A stretch of DNA of 64,000 bases from Eretmocerus hayati (lineage: Eukaryota > Arthropoda > Insecta > Hymenoptera > Aphelinidae): assembly GCA_029851415.1 (NCBI GenBank), contig CM056743.1:29834405-29898404 (forward strand). The letters run 5' to 3'. The notes under the pieces are model-generated. The model saw only the letters and a program-made list of their open reading frames with translations, had not been told where the DNA came from and did not search any database. A program made the position numbers and the translations under genes. Positions 22,945-37,424 of the stretch are shown in pieces. Position 1 is the first letter of the stretch; each line of letters starts with the position of its first letter.

Positions 22945-23391
22945 TTCCGTTCGTCAAACATTCAAATCAAAATAAGCAGACCTTGCTATTTCCACTCATT
23001 TTCTTTTACAGAAGGTTTTGATTAAAAAATGCATGAATGTTTGAAGACTTACAATAAATAGAAAGATACTCATACATAACTCTCTCCAAGACTTCATTTC
23101 TTTTAGGTGTATCAAATGAAAATCATGTATGCATGTTTTGAGAATAGCTTACAAAATTGTTTAAAAAGGTACGATGATTCACATGTTCTTAACAAGCTGG
23201 CTCGGAATGTTTTTATTTTACCGTAGATTCAGTGCTTCGAGACCTTTCCATTCCAGTGGGGCTAATATCTCATCAAGTTGCATAAAAATTGTGCCGATGA
23301 TAGGTAACATGAGAAAATAATGACTTTCACGTTAATACAGTCTTATTAATCTACAGAGTTTTTGTCATCTATCTTCATTTGCAGAGATGTT
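22945..23391. other. No gene seen
   Basis: AT-rich unique spacer between the large inverted repeat and the MITE at 23392. Confidence 0.5.
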
Positions 23392-23697
23392 CTGGGCCCG
23401 TATTCTAAATTTTGCGGTAAAATTTTGCGGCAAATTTTACCGCAAAATTTGCCGGCAAACGTGGCGCTCAGTCGGTAACCTGTAAAATTTGCCGCATTTG
23501 CTGAATTTTACCGTTGCGGTTTACCGTATTTTTCACGGCAAATGCCACCGGCAACGCAAAAATGGCAAATCGCGATGGCAAATTGCAGCAAATGCGGCAA
23601 ATGTTAGAGGTTACCGAGTGAGCGACACGTTTGCCGGCAAATTTTGCGGTAAAATTTGCCGCAAAATTTTACCGCAAAATTTAGAATACGGGCCCTG
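23392..23697. mobile_element. CAGGG-ended MITE, intact copy
   Basis: A 306-bp element beginning CTGGGCCCGTATTCTAA and ending with the complement of CAGGGCCCGTATTCTAA. The terminal inverted repeats exceed 70 bp and are packed with AAATTTTGCCG and TTACCGCAAAATTT words. It belongs to the family at 10804-13229 and 56915-57222. No target duplication or coding capacity was found. Confidence 0.85.
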
Positions 23698-26600
23698 GTG
23701 AAAACCAATTCATCAATATTCGTTGGCTCAAAGTGATTGTGAATCATTCAAAACGTGAGATTAGAAAATTCAAGGATTTTTGGATAAAAGAAACTATCCA
23801 GAAACTTCTGGGGAATGAGAAGAATTTTCGAAAAATTTTCACCAAATCGAACGACCTACGATTTCTCGTAGATTCTGGCAAACATCAACAAATTATCCAT
23901 ATCCAACCTTTTTTAGATAGCTCTTTCTACGTAATGTGATTTCGAATGGTTCCTAAAATAATTTGGATAGTGTCTTAAAAACTGAAAATTTTGAGCGATT
24001 CTTTTCATCCGAAAATTTGAGGACGGTTCTATTGGTGTGAAAAATTTTTGAATAGTTCCCCTTACAAATATACATTCTTGAGTAGTTCCTCCTCACTTAG
24101 AACCTCGGGCAGGAATGTGTTGATGATAACATGTAAAAATTATAATTTTTACTGCAAGTGAGTCTTGTTATTATCTCTTATTCTCTAAATTTCCGATGGT
24201 TCAAAGTGGGGATTAACCATTTCAAACCATGGTAACCACAAGAAAATGCCCAAAAGTTGTTGGTCAAAAGGAATTATTCGGAGGCCTTCCGGAAGCAAAG
24301 ACTTATCACGAAATCACTGTTGGAAGGAGTAATCCATGAATCTCATAATTGTATCCTTCGAGTACTTTCGACCAAACATTTTGAGAAACCATTCTGCTGA
24401 TATCTTCAAATAAAGTTTTCTCGTCTTCATTTTTTGGTCATCATTCAGTAAACTATCAAACTCAATTCACGAGAATGGGAGGTGCTTATGCACTGGTCAT
24501 TCGTACCTGCTAATTTTCATTAGGCAACTATAAAAAGTTGCCATCGTGCGGAGCGCATCATCATACTAGGCTGTAACAGTGACCCCGTTGAAGCACCGTA
24601 TCTTGATGAATTTGAGGATTGAATGTAAAGAACTAGAAATGGAAATGATAAAGAAATAGAAATGATATGATAGAAATGATAAATACAAAAGACGTATATC
24701 TGAACTCAAAAATAATTCTTTCAATTCCATTCCAATCTCAAATCTTTTTCTTGTGAGATGTACTAATAAACTATCTAACACTTGCAAGCATTCAAAATCG
24801 CGCGCCATTCCCACTAATGTGTGCTTCTCCGTTGGTGGGGGAATGGGACGTTTGCGCATGGTCGCGGGCCCGCGGATCGCGAGACTGCGCGAGGAAGGGC
24901 GATCTGATTGCGCAATATTTGGTCATCCCAGGGGCTCTGGCGCGATGCAACCAATTCGTAAATAAGCAGAATCAGCACAATAATTGAGCTTTGTTCATCA
25001 TTCTAGAAGTATTGAAATACTAAATACATGCAACCGAGTTGATAAATTCGGTTTTTGAAAATCGTGGTAAGATTGCACACAGTCAATATTACCTCTCAAA
25101 CGACATTCAAAAAAGACCCGCGCGTGATGGCGATTTCCGTCATGCATCACCGCTGATGCGATTCAGCAAGAAACGACGACGCGAAAAATTTTGTCAATTA
25201 GATTTTTCAATGAAAGTGCTTCTGATCCAAGGACTTAAGGATGCAGATGAGAGATATTGGAATTCTACACAATTTCAATACGGGAAGTGCATGGCTGCGA
25301 TGCCGATTCAGTGACGAAAAGTATGATCGGAAAAAAAGAGGAGGTTGGAATCCTCGATCTAGCCGTATATGTTAGTTAGGTGTGCTGGAAAGGCTTCGCC
25401 ATACTTTCAAGCACACCTACCGCTGTGCACAATTGAATGTGCTGCTGCGGTGAAACTGTGCGCACATAGCGAAATTGATGCTCTCGTTCGCGATTGATTT
25501 AATACGAGAGTAAGGCTATTTCACGTTGAATTTGAGCACACGCCGTGTAGCACTAGTTCCGCAGTGCTCCAATCTCTTTTCTTTTTTTATTGCGACAGTG
25601 CTGTAACTTTCATGGCTTTCAAATTTTTTTTTTACCTATCGGAGGGACGTTTTTAAGTTACAATTGCGACCAGTTTCAATGTGGTTTCAATTATTTCCTA
25701 GTCCTAGGGATGACAATTTTTTAAAATTCTCGTGAGTGACATTCTCGTGCAAATTATTTTCAATTTACCTTGACAGTCGGTGGTCAAGACATATTCATAT
25801 GTTACATGTGACATTAATTGTCTGTGCCGCTAGAACAGTGTATCTAGTGATGCGAGGAGTACAAGTTTTCTGCAACCAAAATGATGTTCACGCGAATCTT
25901 GAGGAAATTATAATATTCTACCATTCAAGATTTGAAAATCGCAGTTGAACGGCGCCTCCATATGGGCAGTGCTATAATGTTTTGGCTGTGGCTTATGTGG
26001 CTTGGCTTTAGATATCATCTTTTGATTGCTAAAGACAAATGATTCCCTTTCACCCAAGGTTTCACCGAAATTCAGATCCCGAACTTCTTGAACAACTCCC
26101 CTTGTGAGTGGCCTTTGTATGATGAGAAGCTAACCTTGGTTATTCGAATCAAATCAGATAGGATTGACGATGAGTGGAACCATCAAAATCTTATCTATCA
26201 TAATTTTTTGCTTCCCTGAATTATGTGACACTACTGCATATCGGAAAAAGTAGAATTTGGTCCACCTCATCTAGGTCAATGCTATAGAACCCCCAAAAAT
26301 GTACATATCGGGTTGTACTCATTCATATCTTATTTGGTCCTCGAAATTTTTTTAACAAATATCGATCAATCCATACTATCCATATCAATAGAATAAATAT
26401 CCACGTAAGTCCTATGGTCGAAACTATATGCAGGAAAACTTATTCCTCAATCGCAAAAATAGAATGAGAAAATGTGGTCTCGCGAGCTTGCGCATTTCAA
26501 CAGTTTCATCGCCTTCAGCAATATTCATCTAACGTATACAGAACTCGTTTGATTTATAAAGTATATAACATCCTCTATCGAACATGTATCCGTATTTTAT

Positions 26601-29600
26601 ACATCCCACCGTAAATATTCCGAGTCTCCAAGCACTCCTCCTGCACTTTCGGTATATATTTTCAGTGAAAAAGGCAAACTCTACCTTCGTCCTCTTCTTT
26701 GACTCTTGTCTCTCAGCTTTCGATTTTCCCAGAGAATCCGCTTGAGGTTCACTCTTTTCTACTCCACAAACGGAATATCCTTTGAATTTTCATTACCCTC
26801 GACAACCGCACAACAAAAATACAGTAAATAATACAACAATCCACTTCCACCCACCACCCAGTGTCGGTACAGTAGGCATCTATATAAAAAAGTAAATTTT
26901 GCTCTCGGGAACGAATTCGATATATCTTTTTTAATCTCTTGTGTAGCGACCTCCAGCAAAAAACTTGTATCAGAGAAAACCACACGAGAAGAGTACTCAT
27001 GGTTTGCTTCGTGAGCCGGAGGATATATTGAATAATGCCTCGGATAAAAGTTGCTCTCGATAAACTTTTCTTGTAGTCTTGTGTTTGGCATGATACGGCA
27101 AAACGCTCGCGTGCACATGAATATCGTCGCGGCTTCGCTGTTTATAGTTTACTCATTCTTGTGTATGTGGAAAGGGGTGAAGAGGGTAGGGAAGGGGGGA
27201 GGTAATATAACCTTTTTGAGCAAACTTGTCATTAAAGTTTTGCTTGCACTTTGCTCGTTCGCGTGTCGCAATATTTCAATTAATCAACTCGTCGTGTATG
27301 CCATCATAACCTCTCGCATTCGTCAGTTAACTTTTTGCCCTTGTTTTTTGAGGTTATATAGATCCGATCTATATTAGTTCTGTCTTTCACGAATCTCACT
27401 CTCATCCCTCAAAATCTATATATCTCTAACTTCTTCTTTTCGACCTACCTCTCTTCGTAGATGAGTCGAACTGCGAGTTTGTCACAAGTATAAACTTTTC
27501 ATCCGCAACGAGTCACCGAGGAGAGTTCGATGCTACTGATGTCTGTCTCTGTAGAACTAGTGAAAGTATATGTAATGGGAAGAGAGCACATGTGCGGCTG
27601 GAAATTACGCTAAAGTACTTAGTCAACTCTCTCCTATATGCTTCTTCTTTCGACATGCCAAAGTATTAATGGCTTGCTCTCACTGTAACTGAGAGAGATT
27701 TGCTCATCGTCGAACTCTACATATGGGCATTCTCGCGAAAACTTACACACTTTGGATCCTAAAATCCGCAAGTTGAAAATTAATGCCCCGATTGTCTATC
27801 CCAACTTTTTTCATTCCGTTTTGCATATTGAGCGATGATATGTAATAAAACGTATGCAGGAAATTTTTTGGGACTGATTTTCACATGTATAAGACGTAGG
27901 GGAAGTAGTACCACGGAACTGATTTTCACCGGTTTTTGACGTTTTGTTGTCTAGCGAGAAATCCTGACGCAATGGCACCAACATGAACCTATATAGAGTT
28001 CGTATTTACATGGTTGATTTGAGTCGAAAATGCATGCCCCTGAGCACAGAACTCCATTTCTACGTCTTTTTCGTGCCATGGAGTATCTCAGGGAACGATT
28101 TTTGAGTAGACATATTCATGGACCTGACATTTCGCCCCTCAAAATCGATCGCTTATTTAAAGGAGTTGCCATAGAAACTTCTCCAAGTAGATTTTATCTA
28201 ATCTCATCATATTCTAGTGGAAAAGTTGTTCGCGCCCAGATAAATTGACTCTCAGTAAGGTAACGTGGTATACATGCATTTGACATAAGTTAATTACATG
28301 GTTAATTTTCGTCTACAACAGCACTGGGAAATTTGTATTAGGGCCTTTATGATAGCAATGGGATTCGATCGTTTGACATGTTTCTTTGAAATTTCGTCTT
28401 TCTGCCTTTTAAAAATATGTCTCATTTTATAGTAAAAATCCTATTACAAGAATGAGGCCCATGGCTTGGCGACTAATTTAAACATTCTGGCCATAATACC
28501 TATAAAAAATAGTCGATTCAATATTGTACCCTGTACAATAAATTTCCTAAATCAGACTTGTTTACCTCGACGCTAGCACAAAGAGTATGATTGGAACTTA
28601 CAGGTGGAATTATTACAGTAGATGGACTTGAAATTTCGACCCTTAATCCCTGAAAAATGAAAAAGATAAGTAGACGGATCGACCTGAAACTTTGCATCAA
28701 CTGTATTTCAATGGAATATGCGTAGAAAAATTCAAATAGAGTGATTCGGAGCTCACTAGTCGAAATGGAAGGCCATTCCACGTACCGTGTAAGTTTCGGC
28801 AATAATACCCATGTATGTATCTCAAAAAGTAGTATTTTATAACAATGTAGAGGGGAGCTTCCAAGCTCTGCTCAGTTTTTACAAAAAAACATTTTACAGA
28901 ATGCAGCTGCACAAGTTTTGTAAATGAGAAAAGGGGGTCGTGGGTGATTTTCAACAAATGGAAAGAGTATGTTAGAGCAAAAGTTGTGCTGCTTTGGGAG
29001 GAAATTTAGAGTCTATATACTTGGCAGAGTAAAAGCTCGGCTGTAAATTGATGACGATGTGGCGTAAGATGATACTGCATTGTAATATTTCTTGCTTCTG
29101 ATCTATTAATGCATGACTCGGCATGCGAATGCGGCTATTTGTTTACCGTGGCGAGCTGCTGGCACAGTCGAGATCGCATTTTCTAATGTATGGCTCTGGC
29201 TTTGCTGCAGCAGTATAATTTTCCAGAAGTTGGTACGATATCATAGTTTCATGCAGAGTTTTGCATGTTTTTTTCATTACTCAGTGACGATTCTAGAAAA
29301 AAAAAAAAAAAAAAATCAAACTTGATATCTAGCCGTTATTTCAACTCATCGTCGAAATATACTTTCAATTCCTGTTCTGTAGATGTTCGAAAAACGTGGT
29401 TTTTCATTTTCCCATATTCTCGAATATTTTTTCGTTTGCGTTATACAAATTTTTGTGGTATCTTTGTTCATGAGAAAAATGGGAAAGAGAAATTTCGCAG
29501 CACAATTGTTGATTATACCTCTGCTGCTCTCCGAGTATTGTTCCCCCGAATTTTCGAATGTAATGGTCGAAAAAAATACAAAAATGAGAAGCGATACCGC

Positions 29601-31216
29601 CTGAAACAATGCAAAAATCAAACTTTATTGCGACGTGGTGCATGAAATATTTACCGAGTGATTTTGTAGAATTGCACAAGGCAATAAATAAAAAAAGCCT
29701 TGCCTCGTTGATTACTATCGGTGGAAGTGAATTTTTCTGTATTTCTGAAATCATTTCGAGACACACATAATACTCAGACTCATTGTAGGATTTTTACACA
29801 CCTGTGAAACTGAGTTTTGCCCGAATTATCCACCCGAAGTTCGACAAATTTATGCATCAACATCGAAGTTTTTTTTCCCACGTGATTTTGTCTCGTCTCG
29901 ATAAACCATCCTCCCGTTTTGAATAATTTTTCATAATCAAAGTTCAAATTCGATACTCAAGATCTACTTTGGTGAATTTCTGACCATGTGAGCGCACATT
30001 CATCCTTCTGCAACATCAATATTTTTTTTTCCATGCCATCGCTACATCCTCGCAACCGCACCCTATTAATTTAACTAATAATCCATCATTAACACACGAC
30101 ACTAACACAAACAACACCGGGGAAAACAATTTTCTGATGTAAGTCATCTCGAGAAAGTGCCAACATTGCGGGCGTCAATTTTCTCACTTGATACTCGCTT
30201 GCTTGTGCTTATATGCTCGAGAGTACAGCGTGAAATCATCGATAATTGCGAAAGTCGAGAGAGCTGTGGGGCAAAAGTGTCTCTCTCTTTCTGTGCGAGT
30301 TATTTTGCAGCAATTAGAGGGGCTTAGTCGTACCACTAATTTTGATAAAATTCAACACCTCATCTGTAGGTGAGTACTGCTGTCGTCGAAAGCAATTTGG
30401 TGATTGGCTCGAGGCCCTCGAGCATTTGGATTAGCTTTTTTGCATGCTGAAATGGTTGCAACTGTCATGCGTGTATTAGAGTGTCTCCGGATAAAGATAA
30501 GGCAAGCTTGGAGCAGAATCTCAAAAGGCTTCTAGAGCTATTATAGCGCCTTTGGCTTTCCCTGTAAGGTATAAAATTGCATAACGACATCTGAGCGTCT
30601 TACTTTCTCGATGTAATTTCTGCTTGGGTAATTGTGGACGTTTGAAATGCAAAAGGTATTTATCGATTTTCAATCGATAGGATCGTTGAAAATCATGATC
30701 TGCTTTCGGTTATGATGAGAGATGATTCGACCCGTACAAGTTCTCTTTACTTTTACTTTGATTCCGATTTTTCAGTTTTTTTCAGGACATGAATAAGTTC
30801 AATCAGTCGCCGAATATTGTCATGCATGAGTTACAAATCGTGATTCTAGAAAGAAAGAGACGCGCACCCACGAGTTTTATTGGATGTTATAATTTCACTA
30901 TCCCTACAGTGTAGTGTGTATTTTGATGTATATTTTTCGATGTGTCTCAGTTTTCAAAAATATCCAAGAATTTCAGAAATAAATCCCTGTGCCCATGTAC
31001 ATGATAATAGATTTATGCACACTCGGAAATGAAAACTGCATTTACTTTAAGACTCCTCAATCGTGTCACTGTGTCATTTATCATACGAACCACTTTTTAA
31101 ACTTTTCCTCATTGTAAAAATTGGTTGAATTTCCCCTCCTTCAACCACTGTTGAATGATAACTGCACTCAGCTGGTTGCACTTTTCCGACGAATTTTTTA
31201 TATATTTTTTTACGTA
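23698..31216. other. Long stretch with no recognised gene or element
   Basis: About 7.5 kb of mostly unique AT-rich DNA. A GC-rich pocket lies at 24790-24955. A hairpin-like pair GGTGTGCT...AGCACACC lies at about 25378-25422. An A19 run lies at 29297-29315. Open frames are all 126 codons or shorter, overlap frames on the opposite strand and lack motifs. This would fit an intron or intergenic DNA. Confidence 0.5.
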
Positions 31217-31517
31217 CAGGCAACCCCCGGTATTCGCGGCTCTGGTATTCGCGGAATTCGCCTCTTCGCGGTTTCACAAACGCTGCGTTCCCCATCATCG
31301 GCGGTGCCCTGAATCGCTTATGCTTGGTTTGGAACTGGATTTTCTGAGCTTACTTAGGTCATGAATGATGAATTTTTTTTGGATTTCATATAAATGTGTC
31401 ATTCCAAGACATTTTCGTGATCGAAATATACAAGATGTTGGTATTTTCGTTGATCTTTAAGACTGATTAATCGGCATGTACTTAATACGCATTAACCGCG
31501 AATAGCGGGGATTGTCG
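31217..31517. mobile_element. pogo/Tigger-like MITE
   Basis: The left end is CAGGCAACCCCCGGTATTCGCG, preceded by TA at 31215-31216. The right end is the complement of CGACAATCCCCGCTATTCGCGG. CCCCCGSTATTCGCGG-type ends are typical of pogo/Tigger elements of the Tc1/mariner group. The 301-bp interior has no transposase. The right-hand TA is not clearly preserved, so the right boundary is approximate. Confidence 0.6.
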
Positions 31518-34500
31518 AACCTTGTCCATAGTTTCGTCATTTTCACTAAAACCTATGATTTTCTCAAACCGCATGCCCTAAAATAAAATTTTTTGAAAAA
31601 TTGTAATTTTACTTTACTGTTTAACTTGTCAGTCAAAGAATGTTTCTTACATGTATAAATAGAGTTTATGCTTCTAGTTAGTCTATTTATGCTAAAATTC
31701 ATCCAGAGGTTAAACTCGTGGTAAACTAATTTAATACACGTTTCCGAAATATATTCAAACACCAAGGGAATTCAAATTTACCGCTCACTTCAACAGTAAC
31801 GCTTCAGCACCTCACCGTCTTGTTCAATATATTATACCCTTGCGTCCGAACAGTTTCCGTCACGGGAGACTCAACCACAACTCTCCTGATCGCAAATTCC
31901 GAGGCTATGGCCATTAGCCGCTTCGGGAGCACGCGACCGCCAACCTCGAATTATCGACACCTCGGTTTATGAAGGCCTCCCTCCTTCCCTCCCCCTCCTA
32001 CTCCTCCTTCTCCTCCTAATATTCAACAGACCAGATTCTGCTCTCGAGTTGTGGCTTTGCAAAGGGATAGCACCGGCTGCAGTTACCACCCGTAGCGGGA
32101 AATTCGATAATTAATGCGGAGAACAGGGAATGAGTGGGAGAAGGAGAGGTAGAGGTTAGCCTCTCCTCTGGGATATTCGTTCACTTTTGCTTGGATTAAT
32201 TTTGAAAGAGATCAGGTTTACAGTATAAATGATTGATCAAAAAGCTCTTTTCTTGCGTTGGTTCATTTATAATATTGCAAGGTTTTGGTCAGATAGTTTT
32301 TTATTGTGGTCCAAGCTTGCTTTTTTTGACTCGGAGAAAGAGATATGAAGAGTGTGGTGGTATTGGATGGTCGAGAGTGAAAGGAAGTATCCTTGAAGTG
32401 GATAATTTGATGCGATTCTTGTTAAAATTTGATGCAGGAACGTAGACTAATGTTTATTCAGATGTTTTGAGAGTATTATCTCAATCTCATCAGATCACAT
32501 CATTTATTATCACCTTGGGAGTATCAAGTTTGATAATTTATTCTTCTCTGGTTGGCATGCATGCGTGTGTTATAAGCAGCTTTCAGAGTCATCGAGAATG
32601 AATTCAAGGTCTCCTGTTTTGGATTTCGTTTGCATAAAAATGCTGTCCTGCGTGACACCAGCTTCGTGAATATTCGAATGAATTCTTTAATCATTTAGAA
32701 GGAATTTCTCAAAATTGAGACATGATTTTGGTATAAAATTTCTGACTGCAAAGTATGGCTTCCTCAGTGTTAATGTAGACAAAGAAGCCAGTTGTTTATC
32801 TAATTACTATGACCATTTTTCAGATTTTGTTTCATATGGCCAGAATTTTCGATTTCCGATAATTTGTCATTATCCTCTGAGAGTGTTGCACAAAATCTTG
32901 AAAAATCCTCGGAAAAATCAATGCAACGGATACGTCCGCGAAACCAAAGGGAGCGGGGGGGGGGGGCAGATGAATATTGAATCTCAAAAACAAAAAAGAA
33001 TTGAAAGACGAACATTTTTTAAATTATCAATTTGACCGAGTTTTACCACATTTTCAGTTCACCAGTTCTTCATACAACAGAGAAACTCCCAGAGGAATGA
33101 TTCACAACACTGGTGACTATTAGCCATTGAACGGGTTAACCTCAATCTCATGCACAATATTGAAATTAAATAGAGGTAGTGTCAGCCAGAGGAGGATACA
33201 TATCAAACAAGAAAACGAGAGTCGGAACAAGCACTTAACATCTGATTCTTCTAAATAATTCTCAAGACTTCGTATCGACACTTTTCCGACAGCGTCTCCA
33301 CAATCGTTTCCCAATACCATGCCCATGTCACTCTTCATTCACAACTCTACAAACGGCCCTTTCCACAACTGAATTACCAATGTCTTATCGACAAATTCCC
33401 ACCAGATAGCCCAAAATTAGTTCGAATTGACACTAGTACCGAGATAGATCTCTCTAGAGGTCCGTTGAACTTTAATGATGGCTTTCTCAGCATATACCGT
33501 CAAGTCACCACCAGACCAACAGTCCAGCATACCGTTTTATGTCCTGACTTTAACGATCGTCTCGACGGCGATGGACGTGTAGACGATGGCATGGGCTGTA
33601 AGACTCGTGAAATTGTTCAGTGAATGCAAGCACGCATACGAAAGGATTGAGACGTTCTTCCGGGAGTGTAGCTTTGAGATTGGTGACAGACTTATATTTG
33701 CAAAAGAATTCCCTCGTCATTTCACAATTTGTAGCTTTTCCTGTAGTATTATACATGATGATGCTGTTGGTTTTGTTACGTTAGACAGATTTGCTCGTGG
33801 TTAATAATAATGATAAGGATTTGAGTATGACTTGTTCATGAAGAATGAAATGTAATGCTTGATAATGGGATTAGGTAACTACATTCAACCATCTGTGTAG
33901 GCATTTACACTCGAATGTCAAAACTGTCTTGAAGTTTGAATTGGAGTTGATTCCTGATGTCACAACTACCCCAGGCTTCCAAATATCCATCACATGAACG
34001 TCTAATTTTTCATGTAAGGTATTGAAAAAATAATTATCAAGACCCGATATGGAGTTAATATCTATTTTTAAACCAAGGAATGGTAACTTTGAGGTTGCAA
34101 GACTAAGCTTTCCATGTCAGGAATGCGATAAATTGTAGCTGATGAGCAACTTTGTCGAGAGGCAAGTATCGATGAACTCTCGAAAATGGATAATTAGCTC
34201 GAACATTTCACAGGTATTTCAATAATCTCGCCAACTTTTGCGTTCGAATAGGTTACTGGATATGTAATTACATCGATTCTACGAATTATCCAACATCTAC
34301 TATATTCTTCACTCACGCAAAATTCTGTACGAGATCAAGTATAAATAATATGAAACACCGTGACTATGGGTATTTGAACTTCTGACGAGAACTAAACTGC
34401 ATATACCAAAGAGCGCTCTCAGGAAATGCTATTCTCGGAAATACCAACAATTTGATAGTTAATCATACCGAACTCGCGTGTTGTTATGGACACTTGATAT

Positions 34501-37286
34501 TGATATTATCGGTTCACAGAAAATTCCAAGAATGCATAGTCTGCATCCATTCAAGTTCAAAGACGAATTGGCTTCTTCAACTCTAACCTCAAAACTCAAT
34601 TTCGATTTCGTCCTAACCCACTTTACGGTTCTCAGGATAATGCAATCGCTCTTCTGGTGCTGCAATTTGTCTTACGCCCAAATTGACTTTCGCTCACTTA
34701 CGAAATGTACCATCACAAAAGTATCCCAAACCAGACTGATACGATTCTGAAATACAGTTTTATACATTTGATAGAAATAGATGCGCAGTCATGCGGCTCT
34801 TGACAATCTCACATAATTCCGATATTTCAGAGGTTCAAACAGGAGATACATAGTGCGTAAAAATCGTACGTGTGGAAATTTGATTGATTGGTGTGTTTTC
34901 GAAGACTTTTGTAAAACTTTTCGAAGATACTCTGTTGTGGATGTGTTGATCAAAAATGTTGGAACAATGTCTATGGTACAACATTATACAATATTCCTGG
35001 AACAGCATGTTATCAACAACAAATGAATAAAATAGCGCTCTTCTCCATCGACAACTTCCATCAATTACTTTTTTTTACAACGTTTCTATCTCAAACTAGA
35101 CAACTTCTGCAGGCCTCTCCTATGTTCATAGCGAAATGTTGTTCTCTCAAAATATCTTCCAAAGTCTTTCTAATGCCTGATGGGTCTGATGTTGAAATCA
35201 TCTTAGATATACAGATAATTTGAAAAAAAAAAAACAATCTGGATACCTAATATACTCGCTCCAAATTTTAAAATGTCAGCATTATCTCCAAAAATTCAAC
35301 TCATAACCTACAAAATCTCATCCAACATTTCTCCACCTGGGAACAGAATCATGCAGTAGTAAAAACATCACTGAAATTCAAATCCTCTACACTCAAAAGT
35401 AGCTCTTCCATGTCGTCGTCACCAACCACAAGAAGCTTCACTGCACCAAGAAGTATACTTTCTCTCAAAAGACTATACTCTTCTTCTTTCATCCCGGAAA
35501 CGTTGCATGACAATGCTCCAAAAGCATTCTACACCTTCTGGGCATAAAAATTCAAATCCTACAGTCTTTCTCTGTAAAAACAACTCTTCCCTAAATCCTA
35601 CTCTATCACCAGTACTCTCACCAGAACTACTATATACAACACAACCCATGCACTTCTTAGCCATAAACTCCTTTTCCAAGAAAATCTCAACTGCATTCCT
35701 ACATGTATTCGGGGAAGTCATCGCATATGTAAACCAGGATTCGCGAAAAGAGAAGTTGAATCGAGCGTATTTATTCACTACCATAGCATGTATGTACTGG
35801 TCGCGTGTTCAAGAAGATAAAAAGGGGGTATACATAACCTCTCACATCAGTTGCATCGTTTTTTATTCATTCCATGTGGACTATATGGCAATGTGCTACA
35901 CGGTATCGTATTCGACAGGAGGAATCGGTATATTATAAGGTTCTCTTCTTCTTTTCATAGCTTTCCTACTTACTCCTGTGTAGTAGAGAGAGAAACCGCG
36001 ATCGGGATCGGGAATTATGCGGCTTGCGGCGCGCCTAACTTCACTTGGCGCCAATCCAAGATGGTTTATACTACCTTCTTGCACAACTATTTGGCTATAC
36101 ATATACATATAAAGTAATGTATTCGGAATTCATAGGCATGTCTGGGTTTAACAGTTGCATCGATGTGATTTTGCGACTCTTGAAGAGCTTATCGGTTGAA
36201 TTAATCTCCTTTTCGGATAAAAAATATCAGAGGTATGTTGTTGCATACTTGTGTATTGGAGAGGTTAGGTGGGGATGATGTCAGTAAGGTTGAGTCTCGC
36301 GAGTTTAGAGTATGAATATTTTATGAGGTTAGAGATGGGACAATGATATTGCAAGGAGGATAGAGTGTAGGTGTTGAATGAGATTATGAGATATATATGA
36401 TCGCACGAGCTTATTTGAGAAATCGTCTGCTCATTAGCATTGGCTTGATGCATGGATCGATGGATGGATTCACTTTCACTGATGCAGATTGGTGATTTGA
36501 ATGCTTCTGATCTGATCTTTGCTGAGGTCTCATGATTGCTTCAGTGAGATTGAGCTATGATTGGAGTGATGGGTCGATTTCGCATCTTGGTATCTTACTT
36601 GGTGAATCGATTTGGGTATATCGGGTATGCATTTTAAGAAAGTCTTTGTCACGTTGTCGTGTCTGGTTGATGAGAAATTGGAGTGTGGAGTATTGAGTAT
36701 GGAGTATGGGGAAAGATTTCACGAGATTCTATCTCGGGGGTTCCATCGGCCTTCGATACATCAATTCTGTACATATGAATAAAGTTCCGAAATATTTTTA
36801 GATTTTTGATAGTATTTTAAACCCATGTTCTAAGCCGTGAAATTTACGAAAACTTGTGATTAATCATGAATATGTATATGCTCTTGAGCTCACTGTCAAT
36901 AATAATATCTTAATCCATGCTACAATTGATTACTTACCGAGACTCTCTTTTTTCTGTTACAGGTTAGTTCTGGTTCTTCGGCAAATATAAATCTGATGCA
37001 GTTTGTGGTATCTGGTTTGTGAGTTAATTGATGGTTGAAATTAAAAAATCAAAATTTTTGTAGTGACTGAAATCGCTTCCGTGATTCTCACGAATGATGA
37101 GCACGCGTTTGTCGTTTCTCATTCTTGATTTGGATATGGTCATGGGGTCTGCGTAGACGGAGTTCTGATTTGTAAACAATATGAGCAGCATGGTTTTGGA
37201 AAAACTTAGAGTTCACTTCCTTGAACTTCTCCACGGGATACACCTAGATTTGATCTTGGGAGCATGCGGTAGCCATGCAAGCCAAA
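31518..37286. other. Long stretch with no recognised gene or element
   Basis: About 5.8 kb of unique sequence. A G12 run lies at 32955-32966, and a small hairpin GGAGAGG...CCTCTCC lies near 32144-32166. The frames at 35507-35938 (+) and 35473-35784 (-) overlap on opposite strands in a skewed-composition patch and are taken as chance. Confidence 0.5.
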
Positions 37287-37424
37287 TTTTGTTTCAATTT
37301 CCCTCGAATTTTCTTGCGATTTGGGCTAAATGACGGATTAAGCCATTCAAATTAGATAATGACTTCAATGGCTTCGTCGTTTGGCCCAAATCGCGAAAAA
37401 ATTCGAGGAAAATTGGAATAAAAA
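37287..37424. mobile_element. Short foldback element
   Basis: Arms of about 55 bp: the left contains CCTCGAATTTTCTTGCGATT and GGGCTAAATGACG, and the right is its approximate complement. About 20 bp separates them. The outer ends share TTTTGTTTCAATT and TTTTATTCCAATT. Length is 138 bp. No target duplication was identified. Confidence 0.6.

Noticed and set aside
35473..35938. 143-codon (+) and 103-codon (-) frames in the same place
   Set aside because: Opposite-strand overlap in a composition-skewed patch with no motif or splice context.
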